64,000 nucleotides of DNA, taken from the NCBI RefSeq assembly GCF_002531935.1, contig NZ_NWSV01000014.1, positions 1 to 64,000 on the forward strand, written 5' to 3'. The notes under the pieces were generated by a model. That model ran no database searches and was not told the DNA's origin. It saw nothing but the letters and a program-made list of their open reading frames with translations. This stretch comes from Rhizobium chutanense. Lineage in GTDB: Bacteria > Pseudomonadota > Alphaproteobacteria > Rhizobiales > Rhizobiaceae. The position numbers and the translations under genes are program-made. Of the stretch, positions 49,419-57,825 are shown one piece after another (position 1 is the first letter of the stretch; each line of letters opens with the position of its first letter).

Positions 49419-49445
49419 GGGGTTCGATACCGCTCGCCCGCTCCA
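49419..49445 (+). pseudogene. tRNA-Gly 3'-end-like sequence (possible attachment-site remnant)
   Basis: GGGGTTCGATACC followed by GCTCGCCCGCTCCA resembles the T loop, acceptor strand, discriminator and CCA of tRNA-Gly(GCC) (family end: TTCGCCCGCTCCA). The T stem does not pair properly and no intact anticodon arm precedes it. A GCGGGCG, the complement of the acceptor, occurs at 49330-49336 but may be chance. Such 3' fragments are left when elements integrate into tRNA genes, so the sequence may mark the right edge of the SARP islet. Confidence 0.4.
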
Positions 49446-49574
49446 CCGTTCATATTCCTGTTTGAATATGCTGTATATTGTGTGTAAAAGCGCGTTATTG
49501 ATTGACAATGACATTTTTGGTGCAAGGATTGCGCCGCGGCGGTTGAGTAAGTGTTGTCTTGTGGGAGTAAGACG

Positions 49575-49706
49575 ATGGTTTACGATTGGAGTGGGGCGAA
49601 GGTTCGGCGCATCCGGATCTTCAAGACCAGTGTCGCGCTTGTTCTTGGAACAGCGCTGGCCGCGATACCTCTGTTCTTCTGGGCCGTGCAGTTGCGTGGT
49701 TTCTGA
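49575..49706 (+). CDS. Small single-pass membrane protein (43 aa)
   Basis: Short frame with GGGAG before the ATG. The N-terminus is basic (MVYDWSGAKVRRIRIFK), then one hydrophobic helix (TSVALVLGTALAAIPLFFW) and a short tail. Basic residues before the helix suggest a cytoplasmic N-terminus. It converges on the VanZ-like gene with a 13-bp gap. No family recognised. Confidence 0.5.
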   Translation: MVYDWSGAKVRRIRIFKTSVALVLGTALAAIPLFFWAVQLRGF

Positions 49707-49719
49707 CCTGAAGGAATAA

Positions 49720-50094
49720 TCAGCGTTCTGCGAAAGGAACGGTGCTTGGCGCCTTGCTCTCGCGCCACCTGTTGACCACCCAGCCGGCCAGCAGCCCGAG
49801 GGTGGCGCCCACGGCCTTAATACCTGCATCATGCAGGCGCGGATGGCGTGTCGGCGCAAAATACTGCAAATATTCGATGGCGACCGAGCCGGCGATCAGC
49901 AGCACGGCCACCAGTTTCCACTGTTTCGGATAGGCGAGCGCAAAGGCGAGGCCGAGAAGAACATAGGCGCCCGCGCGGTCGGTATCGACCGTCGTGACCG
50001 TTTCCGGCCGCAGCCCGATCGGCGAAACCGTGACGAAGAGGATGAAGGCGAGCAGCAGCCAGGCGAGCGGTCTTGCGAATTTGAGGATCATCAT
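49720..50094 (-). CDS. VanZ-like membrane protein (124 aa)
   Basis: Four hydrophobic stretches (LAWLLLAFILFVTVSPIGLR, GAYVLLGLAFALAY, LVAVLLIAGSVAIEYLQYF, GIKAVGATLGLLAGWVVN) with the VanZ-type E-x-x-Q motif in IEYLQYFAPTRHPRLHDAG. VanZ-family proteins lower teicoplanin sensitivity in enterococci; the role of the rhizobial members is unknown. Divergent from the threonine dehydratase gene. Confidence 0.8.
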   Translation of the reverse strand: MMILKFARPLAWLLLAFILFVTVSPIGLRPETVTTVDTDRAGAYVLLGLAFALAYPKQWKLVAVLLIAGSVAIEYLQYFAPTRHPRLHDAGIKAVGATLGLLAGWVVNRWRESKAPSTVPFAER

Positions 50095-50284
50095 GGCTTC
50101 ATATAGTAGCCGGCCATTTCATTGACAGTTAAAATCAGTTCATGTGCCGCCAATTTTGCGGTTGACTTAAGAAAGCCTTTCGCAAACCGGGCCGGCGGCG
50201 AACCGGAAATGGCCGAAGCGGGCTTTCTTTTGCCGGTCGGCCTGTGCGATAGCGGCGCTGTCAACATGAGAATGGATCACGCCC

Positions 50285-51535
50285 GTGACGAGACTTGATG
50301 TCGAAAGCGCCGAAGAGGCGATGCGCAGCCTCTTTCCGGCAACGCCGCTGCAGCTCAACGATCATCTCTCGGCCCGCTACGGCGCCGATATCTGGCTGAA
50401 GCGCGAGGATCTGTCGCCGGTGCGCTCCTATAAGATCCGCGGCGCTTTCAATTTCTTCCGCAAGGCGATCGGCCAGGGGGCCGCCGGCAAGACCTTCGTC
50501 TGCGCCTCGGCCGGCAATCACGCCCAGGGCTTTGCCTATGTCTGCCGCCATTTCGGCGTGCCGGGCGTCGTCTTCATGCCGGTGACGACGCCGCAGCAGA
50601 AGATCGACAAGACCCGCATGTTCGGCGCCGAATTCATCACCATCCGGCTGTTCGGCGACTTCTTCGATCAGTGCTACCAGGCCGCCCGCGACCATGTGGA
50701 AGCGGTCGGCGGCGTCATGGTGCCGCCCTTCGACCATGCCGACATCATCGAGGGCCAGGCGACGGTCGCCGCTGAAATCATGCAGCAGCTGCCGGAGGGA
50801 ACGGTGCCCGACATGGTCGTCCTGCCGGTCGGCGGCGGCGGGCTTGCCGCCGGCATTACCGGCTATCTCGACGGCACCGTGCCGAAGTCGGCCTTCGTCT
50901 TCACCGAGCCGGCCGGGGCGCCGAGCCTCAGGCGCAGCATCGAGGCGGGCAGCGTGACGACGCTGGCCAAGGTTGACAATTTCGTCGACGGCGCGGCCGT
51001 CGCCCGTATCGGCGACCTGAATTTCGCCGCCCTTCGCGATTTTCCGGCAAGCCAGGTGCAGCTGATGCCGGAGAACGCCATCTGCGTCACCATCCAGGAA
51101 ATGCTGAATGTCGAGGGCGTCGTGCTGGAGCCGGCCGGCGCCCTGTCGCTGACGGCAATTGCCGCGATGGACCGCCAGGCGATCCGCGGCAAGACCATCG
51201 TCGCCGTCGTTTCCGGCGGCAATTTCGATTTCGAGCGCCTGCCTGACGTTAAGGAAAGAGCCATGCGTTACGCAGGGCTGAAGAAATACTTCATCCTGCG
51301 GCTTGCCCAGCGTCCCGGCGCGCTCCGGGATTTCCTCAATCTGCTCGGCCCTGATGACGATATCTCCCGCTTCGAATATCTGAAGAAATCGGCGCGCAAC
51401 TTCGGCTCGATCCTCATCGGCATCGAAACCAAGGCGCCCGAGAATTTCGCCCGGTTGATCGAAAATTTCGAAGCCGCCGGCATGGGTTACGAGGATATTA
51501 CCGAAAACGAGATCCTCGCCAACCTGATCATTTGA
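50285..51535 (+). CDS. ilvA: Threonine ammonia-lyase (threonine dehydratase)
   Basis: PLP enzyme deaminating threonine to 2-oxobutanoate for isoleucine synthesis. The PLP lysine motif SYKIRGAFNFF is at residues about 48-58, SAGNHAQGFAY binds the substrate, and PVGGGGLAAG the PLP phosphate. The C-terminal region (about 325-416) resembles the ACT-like regulatory domain seen in short IlvA. The start is a GTG at 50285; no strong ribosome-binding site is visible, so the start may be off by a few codons. Confidence 0.93.
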   Translation: MTRLDVESAEEAMRSLFPATPLQLNDHLSARYGADIWLKREDLSPVRSYKIRGAFNFFRKAIGQGAAGKTFVCASAGNHAQGFAYVCRHFGVPGVVFMPVTTPQQKIDKTRMFGAEFITIRLFGDFFDQCYQAARDHVEAVGGVMVPPFDHADIIEGQATVAAEIMQQLPEGTVPDMVVLPVGGGGLAAGITGYLDGTVPKSAFVFTEPAGAPSLRRSIEAGSVTTLAKVDNFVDGAAVARIGDLNFAALRDFPASQVQLMPENAICVTIQEMLNVEGVVLEPAGALSLTAIAAMDRQAIRGKTIVAVVSGGNFDFERLPDVKERAMRYAGLKKYFILRLAQRPGALRDFLNLLGPDDDISRFEYLKKSARNFGSILIGIETKAPENFARLIENFEAAGMGYEDITENEILANLII

Positions 51536-51572
51536 CTTGGCGATGACAGCACCATCGTGCTAAAGGCGGAAC

Positions 51573-51899
51573 ATGGCTTCGTTCATCTCAAATATCTTTT
51601 CGATGTTCTCCGGCGGCGGCAAACCCGCTGGGGAAGCGGCAGGTCCTTCCGGCGAGCCGCAGCTTTACGGTGATTGCACGATCTATGCGGAGCCGCGTAA
51701 GGAAGGCAGCCAATATCGCCTGGCCGGCCGTATCGAAAAGAAGGTCGGCGACGAGGTTCTGGTGCGTAATTTCATTCGCGCCGATCTGTTTTCCTCGTCC
51801 GACGATGCGCTCGAATGCACGGTGCGCAAGGCGCAGCAGATCATCGATCAGCATGGTTCGTCGCTCTTTGGTGACGGCGAGAAGCTTCGTCAGGTCTGA
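51573..51899 (+). CDS. HlyU-family protein (108 aa)
   Basis: An N-terminal Gly/Pro-rich segment is followed by the HlyU core: CTIYAEPRKEGSQYRLAGRI, EVLVRNFIRADLFSSSDDAL and VRKAQQIIDQHGSSLFGDG. The family is named for a Vibrio transcriptional activator, but the alphaproteobacterial members are uncharacterised. It lies 37 bp after ilvA on the same strand and may be co-transcribed. Confidence 0.82.
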   Translation: MASFISNIFSMFSGGGKPAGEAAGPSGEPQLYGDCTIYAEPRKEGSQYRLAGRIEKKVGDEVLVRNFIRADLFSSSDDALECTVRKAQQIIDQHGSSLFGDGEKLRQV

Positions 51900-52154
51900 A
51901 ATCGGCATCCGCCCGATCAGCACGTAATACCGGCCGCAATTATTCTTGTTTTTCAATCCTGTGACCCGGCTGCACCGCCGGTGACCGGGATCTCGCTCAC
52001 GCAATCTTAAAGGATTGGGGTGAATGTATCGCCTGCAGGATTTGCGGGACGCCATCGTGTTTTACTTTTTCGGACGATCGACCAAAGGATTCGCTGTCGC
52101 AATCGCCGCGGCGGCAAAATACCGAGGGCGGACGTCCGTCGCTGAGCTATCGTG

Positions 52155-53423
52155 ATGGAGACACTCAACCTCGTTCTCTTCGCCATCGAAGCCGTCGCTT
52201 ATTTCGCGCTGATGGTGACGCTTCTGCATTTCCGTCATCGGCTTGGTCTTGGGGTTTTCCTGACCGCGCTCGGCGTCATGCATTTCATGGAGACCTATCT
52301 GGCGGCGGTCTTCTATGTCTCGCTGCCGTTCGGGGATGTGTCGCCGGGCTCATCCGTCTTCTTCTCCGGCAAACTGATGATGATCCTGATGCTTTACCTG
52401 CAGGAGGATGCCGCGACGGTGCGCCAGCCGATCTATGGCCTGTTCCTCGGCAACCTGCTCACCGTCGGCATCGCCTGGGTGCTGCAACTGCACCTGCCGC
52501 TGCAGATGTCGCCCGACCGCACGCCCGACGTCGATTTTCTCAAGGAGATGGGCTGGCTGATGGTCTGGGGCACGGCGCTGCTCTATGTCGATTCGCTCGG
52601 CATCATCCTGCTTTACGAAAAGCTCGGCGATTTCTTCCGCCGCCGCGTCGTTCTGCGTTTCCTGATTTCGGGATTCGTGCTGCTGACTTTCGACCAGATC
52701 GGCTTCTTCGCCGCACTGAACTATTTCCTGGATGTGCCGATCGCAGCATTCTGGGCCGGATGGAAGGCGAAAATGCTGGCCGTCTGCCTCTATGCGGCGA
52801 TGTTCGCAATCTATGAATATCGTATCCGCCGGGGCGGAGCGGCCATATCGGCACGCTCGATCAGCGACGTCTTCGGCGACCTGACATTCCGGGAGCGCTA
52901 CAACGATCTTCTGGAGCGCACCGGCCGCGATATGCTCACCGGCGTCTACGATCGCACGCGCATGGAACTCGAAGCGCCGCTGATGCTGAGCGAGGCCCTG
53001 AGGCAGGGACTGTTCACCACCATCCTCATTCTCGACGCCGATCACTTCAAGGATGTCAATGACGGCTACGGTCATCTCCAGGGCGACGAGGTGCTGAAGG
53101 CGATCGCCGCTCGTTTGGGCACGACATTGCGCTCGAGCGACCGCGTCTTCCGCTTCGGCGGCGAGGAATTCGTTGCCGTTTGTCCGGGCACCGGCCACGA
53201 GGAAGGTTTGCTGCTTGCCGAGCGCTTGCGCTGGACGATCGAGACCAGCGTCGGGACGCCGGATGGCAAGCCGGTCACCGTCAGCATCGGCGTCGCTACC
53301 GCCGACGAGGACGGCGCCGATTTCACCGCCGTGCTGGCGGCAGCCGACGGCAGGCTCTACGCGGCAAAGAAGAGCGGCCGCAACTGCGTTGTCGGCCGTC
53401 CCCGCGAAGCGAAATTTAGCTAA
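52155..53423 (+). CDS. Membrane-bound diguanylate cyclase (422 aa)
   Basis: Residues 1-230 hold six or so membrane helices (LVLFAIEAVAYFALMVTLLH, LTVGIAWVLQLHLPL, VLLTFDQIGFFAALNYFL and others), followed by a GGDEF domain starting at DMLTGVYDRTRMELEAPLML. The active site is RFGGEEF and the inhibitory I-site RSSD lies five residues before it, so it should make c-di-GMP and be product-inhibited. The ATG at 52155 is taken; a GTG 3 bases earlier is possible. The neighbouring genes do not suggest a specific target. Confidence 0.9.
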   Translation: METLNLVLFAIEAVAYFALMVTLLHFRHRLGLGVFLTALGVMHFMETYLAAVFYVSLPFGDVSPGSSVFFSGKLMMILMLYLQEDAATVRQPIYGLFLGNLLTVGIAWVLQLHLPLQMSPDRTPDVDFLKEMGWLMVWGTALLYVDSLGIILLYEKLGDFFRRRVVLRFLISGFVLLTFDQIGFFAALNYFLDVPIAAFWAGWKAKMLAVCLYAAMFAIYEYRIRRGGAAISARSISDVFGDLTFRERYNDLLERTGRDMLTGVYDRTRMELEAPLMLSEALRQGLFTTILILDADHFKDVNDGYGHLQGDEVLKAIAARLGTTLRSSDRVFRFGGEEFVAVCPGTGHEEGLLLAERLRWTIETSVGTPDGKPVTVSIGVATADEDGADFTAVLAAADGRLYAAKKSGRNCVVGRPREAKFS

Positions 53424-53532
53424 CGCATGTCGGGCAAAAATGTGCAGCGGCTTTGCGGCAACGACACGCTTAAAGCAAAGAGCTAAAGCGAGAAGAGCGA
53501 ATCTGAAAGATCGCGACGCGCTTTAGCGCGGC

Positions 53533-53805
53533 TCAATAATCTTCTTCGTCGTCTCGGCGGGTTTGAGCGGTCGGAGCCCTGAGCAGGAAACCCTCGGGCC
53601 GCTTGTCATTCCTGTGATCGCTGACACGTATTTGCACGATCATGCCAAGCGCGGCTATGACGGTAAGGACACCGGTAACGAGAGTTTGGTGCTCTAGCAC
53701 AAAGGCTTCCCAGTCAATTCGTCCCAGAAGCGGGATTGCGACGCAAGCAGCGGCGAAGGCTCCCAATTTCCAGATCCAGGGTACACTCACCAACTTTTTG
53801 TCCAC
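53533..53805 (-). CDS. Small membrane protein (90 aa)
   Basis: Two hydrophobic segments (IWKLGAFAAACVAIPLLG and TLVTGVLTVIAALGMIVQI) with a charged C-terminal tail ending in DDEEDY. Convergent to the cyclase gene, about 110 bp apart. No family recognised. The codon use is typical of the window, which supports it as a real gene. Confidence 0.55.
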   Translation of the reverse strand: MDKKLVSVPWIWKLGAFAAACVAIPLLGRIDWEAFVLEHQTLVTGVLTVIAALGMIVQIRVSDHRNDKRPEGFLLRAPTAQTRRDDEEDY

Positions 53806-54283
53806 CCGATACCCGATTCAACTCGGCAATATTCATCCACAGATTGCATAAACTATAGCAAGATACAAGTCGTCAGGCGCGGGCAGCTCGATTCTTCACA
53901 GGATGTTCTACATCCGATGCTAAGCCTCGACAGGTTGCTGCCCTCGCAGACCAGGGGCTGGCGGCCATTGGCCGGTCACGAAGCCTCTCTGGCCGGGCAG
54001 CCTAAAAATTTTCCCTCTTTGCGCGTGTCGTTGGCCCCAGAATTCCGTGGTCGACGATGGTTCGTCAGGTCGCGCGCGTTCCTGACGTGACGGAGCGGCT
54101 TGCAGGACCATCGGTCGGGGCAGAGCGAGGCGGGCGTTGACGATGTTGCATAAAAAACAACATATCTGAACGTATGTATGTATTTTCAATGGTTTATAGG
54201 AGTAATAAAAACGGCTTGTTCGGCAAATGCAAACGTGATCTCCATTGCCTCGACGGATGAGCTTTCTCTGAGGGCGTGGAGAC
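53806..54283. other. Intergenic region upstream of the MFS gene (478 bp)
   Basis: No convincing gene. A minus-strand open frame (53920-54342) overlaps the MFS start and lacks motifs. AT-rich sequence with TATGTATGTATTTTC near 54170-54190 may be the MFS promoter. Confidence 0.4.
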
Positions 54284-55495
54284 ATGAGTGATACAGCAGT
54301 GCGAACGAAGGTCGATGGCGGCGAATTTGCCGTTTTGTGCATCGGAGGATTTCTTCTTTCGATCGCCTATGGCGTGACCTTTCTGATCCCGATGCTGGTG
54401 GGACAGCGGGGCGGCAACGAGGCGCTCGCCGGGCTGATCATCTCGGCGGCGACGGTCAGCACCGTCATTCTCGTCATCCTGTCCGGCCACATTGCCGATG
54501 CCATCGGCTCGGCGCGGGCGGTGGCGCTTTCCGGGCTGTTTCTGGCGGCATCCGGGCTGGGTTTCGCCATGGTTCCGGCAGCCGGGCTGAGCCTGATGAC
54601 CGTCGGTTTCGTCCTTGGCATCGGCTGGGGCACCTTTTACGCGCTCGGGCCGATCCTGGTCGCGGCGATCACCGAACCCGCGCATCGGATCCGGTTCTTT
54701 GCGCTGCTGTCGGGATCGATGATGTCGGGCATCGGCGCCGGACCGATTATTGGCCGCATTGCCACCGGCTGGTCGATGCCGATCGAGACGGCCTTCGCCT
54801 TTGCCTTCCTGTCCAGCCTCGCCGGCGGCGCGCTTTACTTCTGGCTGCATCTCCGGCTGAGCAATGCCGGCAAGATTTTGCCTCATGTCAACAAGATCTC
54901 ATTTGCCGCGGCGCTTGAGGTGATTGCTTCGCCGGCGATCTATTCCATCGCCATGGTCGGCATCGGCGGCGCGATTTTCGGCGGGCTTTCCAGCTTTCAG
55001 ACAAGCTACGCCAAGGCGCACGGCTTCGATTATTCGCTATTCTTCATCGGTTTCATGTCCGCCGCCATCCTGAGCCGGCTGTTCGTGGCGGGATATGTGG
55101 TCAAGAAGGATCCATTCACTTCGCTTCTGGTGCTGACGAGCCTGACGCTGACATCCATCCTGCTGTTCCTGGTGATGACATCAAGTCAGCTGGCCTATCT
55201 CGGCGCTGCGGCGATGCTGGGGCTGGGCTACGGGCTGACCTATTCCGTCATCAATGGGCTGGCGGCGAACGAGGCGCCCAAGGGGCTGATGCCGCAATCG
55301 CTTCTCTTGTTCTCGCTGTCCTATTTCATCGGCGTCTTCGGCTTTCCGCTGATCGCCGGCCGTCTGATCGTTTCCTCCGGCATTCAGACCATGCTGTATG
55401 TCTTGCTCCTGCTTGCCGCCCTGAACTCAGCGATCGTCCTGTTTCGTATTGTTCACCGCGCGACAATCGGCAAAGCGTCCTTTGTGGAGAAATAG
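54284..55495 (+). CDS. Major facilitator superfamily transporter (403 aa)
   Basis: Twelve hydrophobic segments can be counted. The loop between segments 2 and 3 reads GHIADAIGSARAVALSG, a variant of the MFS GxxxDRxGRR motif. A GAGGGCGTGGAGAC sequence precedes the ATG. The substrate cannot be read from the sequence. It converges on the SDR gene with a hairpin between them. Confidence 0.87.
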   Translation: MSDTAVRTKVDGGEFAVLCIGGFLLSIAYGVTFLIPMLVGQRGGNEALAGLIISAATVSTVILVILSGHIADAIGSARAVALSGLFLAASGLGFAMVPAAGLSLMTVGFVLGIGWGTFYALGPILVAAITEPAHRIRFFALLSGSMMSGIGAGPIIGRIATGWSMPIETAFAFAFLSSLAGGALYFWLHLRLSNAGKILPHVNKISFAAALEVIASPAIYSIAMVGIGGAIFGGLSSFQTSYAKAHGFDYSLFFIGFMSAAILSRLFVAGYVVKKDPFTSLLVLTSLTLTSILLFLVMTSSQLAYLGAAAMLGLGYGLTYSVINGLAANEAPKGLMPQSLLLFSLSYFIGVFGFPLIAGRLIVSSGIQTMLYVLLLLAALNSAIVLFRIVHRATIGKASFVEK

Positions 55496-55531
55496 CAAGC
55501 TTCGGAACCGACTGAAGTCGGGAGGCGGGGA

Positions 55532-55554
55532 CCCGGGCGTTTGAATTGCCCGGG
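55532..55554. terminator. Hairpin between the MFS and SDR genes
   Basis: CCCGGGC (55532-55538) and GCCCGGG (55548-55554) form a 7-bp stem that extends with one mismatch on both sides. It is positioned to terminate either convergent gene. Confidence 0.6.
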
Positions 55555-55564
55555 CCCGGTTTGC

Positions 55565-56341
55565 TCAAGCGGCGCGGAAGATTTTGGCGCCGGACGGCGC
55601 GCTCGTCATGCCGCCGTCGACGGTGATCTCGATGCCGGTGACATTGGCGGAATCGTTCGATGCCAGGTAGAGCGCCGCCTTGGCGATTTCGTCGGCTTCG
55701 CTCATGCGGCCGAGCGGGCTCAGGCCGCCCATGCGAGCCTCGAGTGCCGACATCGCGTCTTCTGTGGGTGCCATCGGCGACCAGATCGGTGTCTTCGTGC
55801 CGCCGGGAGTGACCTGGTTAACACGGATGCCGCGCGGCGCGAGTTCAGAGGCCATATTGCGCGTCATCGCGCGCACCGCCGCCTTCGTCGCCGCATAGGC
55901 CGACCAGCCGGGAGCGCCGAGCACGGCATGCACCGAGCCGTTGAGGATCACCGAAGCACCGTCGTTGAGATGCGGCAGAGCCGATTGCACGGTGAAGAAC
56001 ACTGCCGTCAGATTGGTGCTGATGATCTGGTTGAACTGCTCCGGCGATGTGTCACCGAGCGGTGTCGCGCCGCCGATGCCGGCATTGGCGAAGACGATGT
56101 CGAACTTGCCGACCTTTGCGGCAGCTTCCGCAAACGCCTTCTCGGTGCCGGCGGCATCGGTGACGTCGAGCTTCAGCGCCAGCACGCCGGCCCCAAGCGC
56201 CTTTTCGGCGGCGGTAAGCGTTTCCGGGTTGCGGCCGGTGATCACCACCTTGGCGCCCTCGTCGATGAACACCCTGGCGGTCGCAAGACCGATACCGCTG
56301 TTGCCGCCGGTGATCAGGGCGACCTTGTTTCTTAGACGCAT
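55565..56341 (-). CDS. Short-chain dehydrogenase/reductase (258 aa)
   Basis: Classical SDR: ALITGGNSGIGLATARVF (cofactor loop), NAGIGG, the catalytic Tyr-Lys in WSAYAATKAAVRAM, and GGTKTPIW after it. It is divergent from a TetR regulator with two operator-like repeats between them, so its expression probably answers the ligand of that regulator. The substrate is unknown. Confidence 0.88.
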   Translation of the reverse strand: MRLRNKVALITGGNSGIGLATARVFIDEGAKVVITGRNPETLTAAEKALGAGVLALKLDVTDAAGTEKAFAEAAAKVGKFDIVFANAGIGGATPLGDTSPEQFNQIISTNLTAVFFTVQSALPHLNDGASVILNGSVHAVLGAPGWSAYAATKAAVRAMTRNMASELAPRGIRVNQVTPGGTKTPIWSPMAPTEDAMSALEARMGGLSPLGRMSEADEIAKAALYLASNDSANVTGIEITVDGGMTSAPSGAKIFRAA

Positions 56342-56374
56342 GATACATGCTCCTCTTGGAAATGACCACGATCT

Positions 56375-56414
56375 GGATTATGATCGTTATCTATAAGGAT
56401 TATGACTGTAATCC
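56375..56414. promoter_or_regulatory. Two tandem TetR-type operator candidates
   Basis: GGATTATGACTGTAATCC (56397-56414) is a perfect 6-bp inverted repeat with a 6-base spacer. A related copy, GGATTATGATCGTTATCT, starts at 56375, exactly 22 bp upstream. Both lie in the divergent promoter between the SDR (start 56341) and the TetR gene (start 56448), so they fit autoregulation and SDR repression. Confidence 0.55.
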
Positions 56415-56447
56415 ATTTAAGTCAAGAGGCAATTCGGGGAGCTTCCG

Positions 56448-57023
56448 ATGGGGCGTTCGCAGCTGGAAAAACAAAAGACGCATGAGAAGATCGTCGAGAC
56501 CGCATCGAAGCGGCTGCGCGAGGAGGGGCTCGAAGGGATCGGCGTCGCCGACCTGATGAAGGAAGCCGGACTGACCGTCGGTGGCTTCTACAAGCACTTC
56601 GCCTCCCGCGACGATCTCGTCGCCGAGGCGGTCCAGGCCGCTTTCGATTCATGGGGACGCAGGCTGGAAGCCGAAGGGGTGAACCCGGCGGAGATGTCGG
56701 CTGCCGATGTCGCCGATCGTTATGTCAGCGCCTATCATCGCGACAATCCCGGCGAGGGCTGCCCTTTTGCCGCGCTGACCTCCGATCTGTCCCGCAGCGG
56801 CGAGAAAGCGCGGGCGATCGCCACGGACGGGCTGCGGCGCAATTTCGAAGCTCTGGCAAGCAAGGCTGCGGGAGCGGACGATGGAGAACGGCGGCGCAAG
56901 GCGATCATGGCCTTTGCGATGATGGCGGGTGGCGTCGGCCTTGCCAGGATTTCCTCCGATGAGGAACTCTCGGCCGAAATCCTGGCGAGCGTGCGGGATT
57001 TTGTTGGCGATATCGACAAATGA
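56448..57023 (+). CDS. TetR/AcrR-family regulator (191 aa)
   Basis: The N-terminal helix-turn-helix reads IVETASKRLREEGLEGIGVA, then KEAGLTVGGFYKHFASRDDL, with the usual TVGGFYKHF recognition helix. The C-terminal ligand domain carries DNPGEGCPFAALTSDLSRSG. A GGGGAGCTTCCG sequence precedes the ATG. It probably controls the divergent SDR gene. Confidence 0.88.
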   Translation: MGRSQLEKQKTHEKIVETASKRLREEGLEGIGVADLMKEAGLTVGGFYKHFASRDDLVAEAVQAAFDSWGRRLEAEGVNPAEMSAADVADRYVSAYHRDNPGEGCPFAALTSDLSRSGEKARAIATDGLRRNFEALASKAAGADDGERRRKAIMAFAMMAGGVGLARISSDEELSAEILASVRDFVGDIDK

Positions 57024-57026
57024 AAA

Positions 57027-57048
57027 ACGGCCGGCGAAGGCCGGCCGT
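57027..57048. terminator. Intrinsic terminator shared by the azoreductase and TetR genes
   Basis: ACGGCCGG (57027-57034) and CCGGCCGT (57041-57048) form an 8-bp stem with a 6-base loop. Read on the minus strand it is followed by TTTTC, an intrinsic terminator for the azoreductase gene that ends at 57072. It can also serve the TetR gene, whose stop is at 57021-57023. Confidence 0.75.
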
Positions 57049-57071
57049 TCCACGCTGTATTGGCGAACCGA

Positions 57072-57686
57072 TCAGGCGGCCAGTGCGATTTCCTGGACGC
57101 GCGACTTGGCGGCGTCGATCGCCTTTTCGGCAGCTTCCGGACCGAAGGCGAGGCCTTCGACATAGATGGTCTCGATATCGGTGATGCCGAGGAAGCCGAG
57201 AACCGACTTCAGGTACGGTACGGCATGGTTCAGCGGAGCTGCCGGTCCCTGCGAGTAGACGCCGCCGGAGGTGAGCACGACGTAGACCTTCTTGCCGGTG
57301 ACGAGGCCGACCGGGCCGGTTTCCGTGTACTTGAAGGTCACGCCGGCGCGGGCGACGTTGTCGATCCAGGTCTTCAGCGACGAATAGATGCTGAAGTTGA
57401 TCAGGCCGGTGCTGATGACGATCGTATCGGCGGCAAACAGTTCGGCGACGAGTTCGTCGGAGGTCTTGATGGCTGCGATTTCTTCGGCAGTACGGGCTTC
57501 AGCCGGTTTGCGGATCGCGCCGGTGAACAGGTCATCGATATGCGGCAGCGGGTTGGCGGCGAGGTCGCGGCGGACGACGACGCTGCCCGGATTCTGGCCC
57601 TTCAGCTTTTCGGCGAGATCGGCGGCGATCGGCGTCGAGAGCGATTCGGCACGCGGGCTGGACGTCAGAAGCAGGATGGACGACAT
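57072..57686 (-). CDS. azoR: FMN-dependent NADH-azoreductase
   Basis: Flavodoxin-like reductase of quinones and azo compounds. Residues about 1-20 (SSILLLTSSPRAESLSTPIA) hold the FMN phosphate loop; STGLINFSIYSSLKTWIDNV and VVLTSGGVYSQG are the family's flavin contacts. 204 residues is the usual length. It is divergent from a LysR regulator, the common arrangement for such genes. Confidence 0.92.
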   Translation of the reverse strand: MSSILLLTSSPRAESLSTPIAADLAEKLKGQNPGSVVVRRDLAANPLPHIDDLFTGAIRKPAEARTAEEIAAIKTSDELVAELFAADTIVISTGLINFSIYSSLKTWIDNVARAGVTFKYTETGPVGLVTGKKVYVVLTSGGVYSQGPAAPLNHAVPYLKSVLGFLGITDIETIYVEGLAFGPEAAEKAIDAAKSRVQEIALAA

Positions 57687-57793
57687 GGAGCATTTCCTTT
57701 CGAAGTGAATTTGACGGCCCGTTGCAGGGAGGTGAGCCGCAGTCTCGACGAGGAAAATAAGTCTGGCCTGCTATCGAAAAAACGGTGATAATG

Positions 57794-57810
57794 TCGATCG
57801 AAACTATCGA
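57794..57810. promoter_or_regulatory. LysR-box candidate between azoR and the LysR gene
   Basis: TCGAT (57794-57798) and ATCGA (57806-57810) form an inverted repeat with a 7-base spacer, containing a T-N11-A pattern. It lies 16 bp upstream of the LysR ATG and about 108 bp from azoR, suiting autoregulation plus activation. Confidence 0.4.
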
Positions 57811-57825
57811 TGGAATGGATGGAAG

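Noticed and set aside
49320..49445. A tmRNA or intact tRNA at the tRNA-like 3' end near 49420
   Set aside because: A GCGGGCG acceptor complement exists at 49330, but the T stem does not pair, there is no anticodon arm, and no tmRNA coding piece with a tag frame follows. I keep only the 3'-end fragment.
53920..54342. Minus-strand 140-aa open frame upstream of the MFS gene
   Set aside because: It overlaps the MFS start, has no motifs, and its N-terminal part is the antisense of the MFS signal region.
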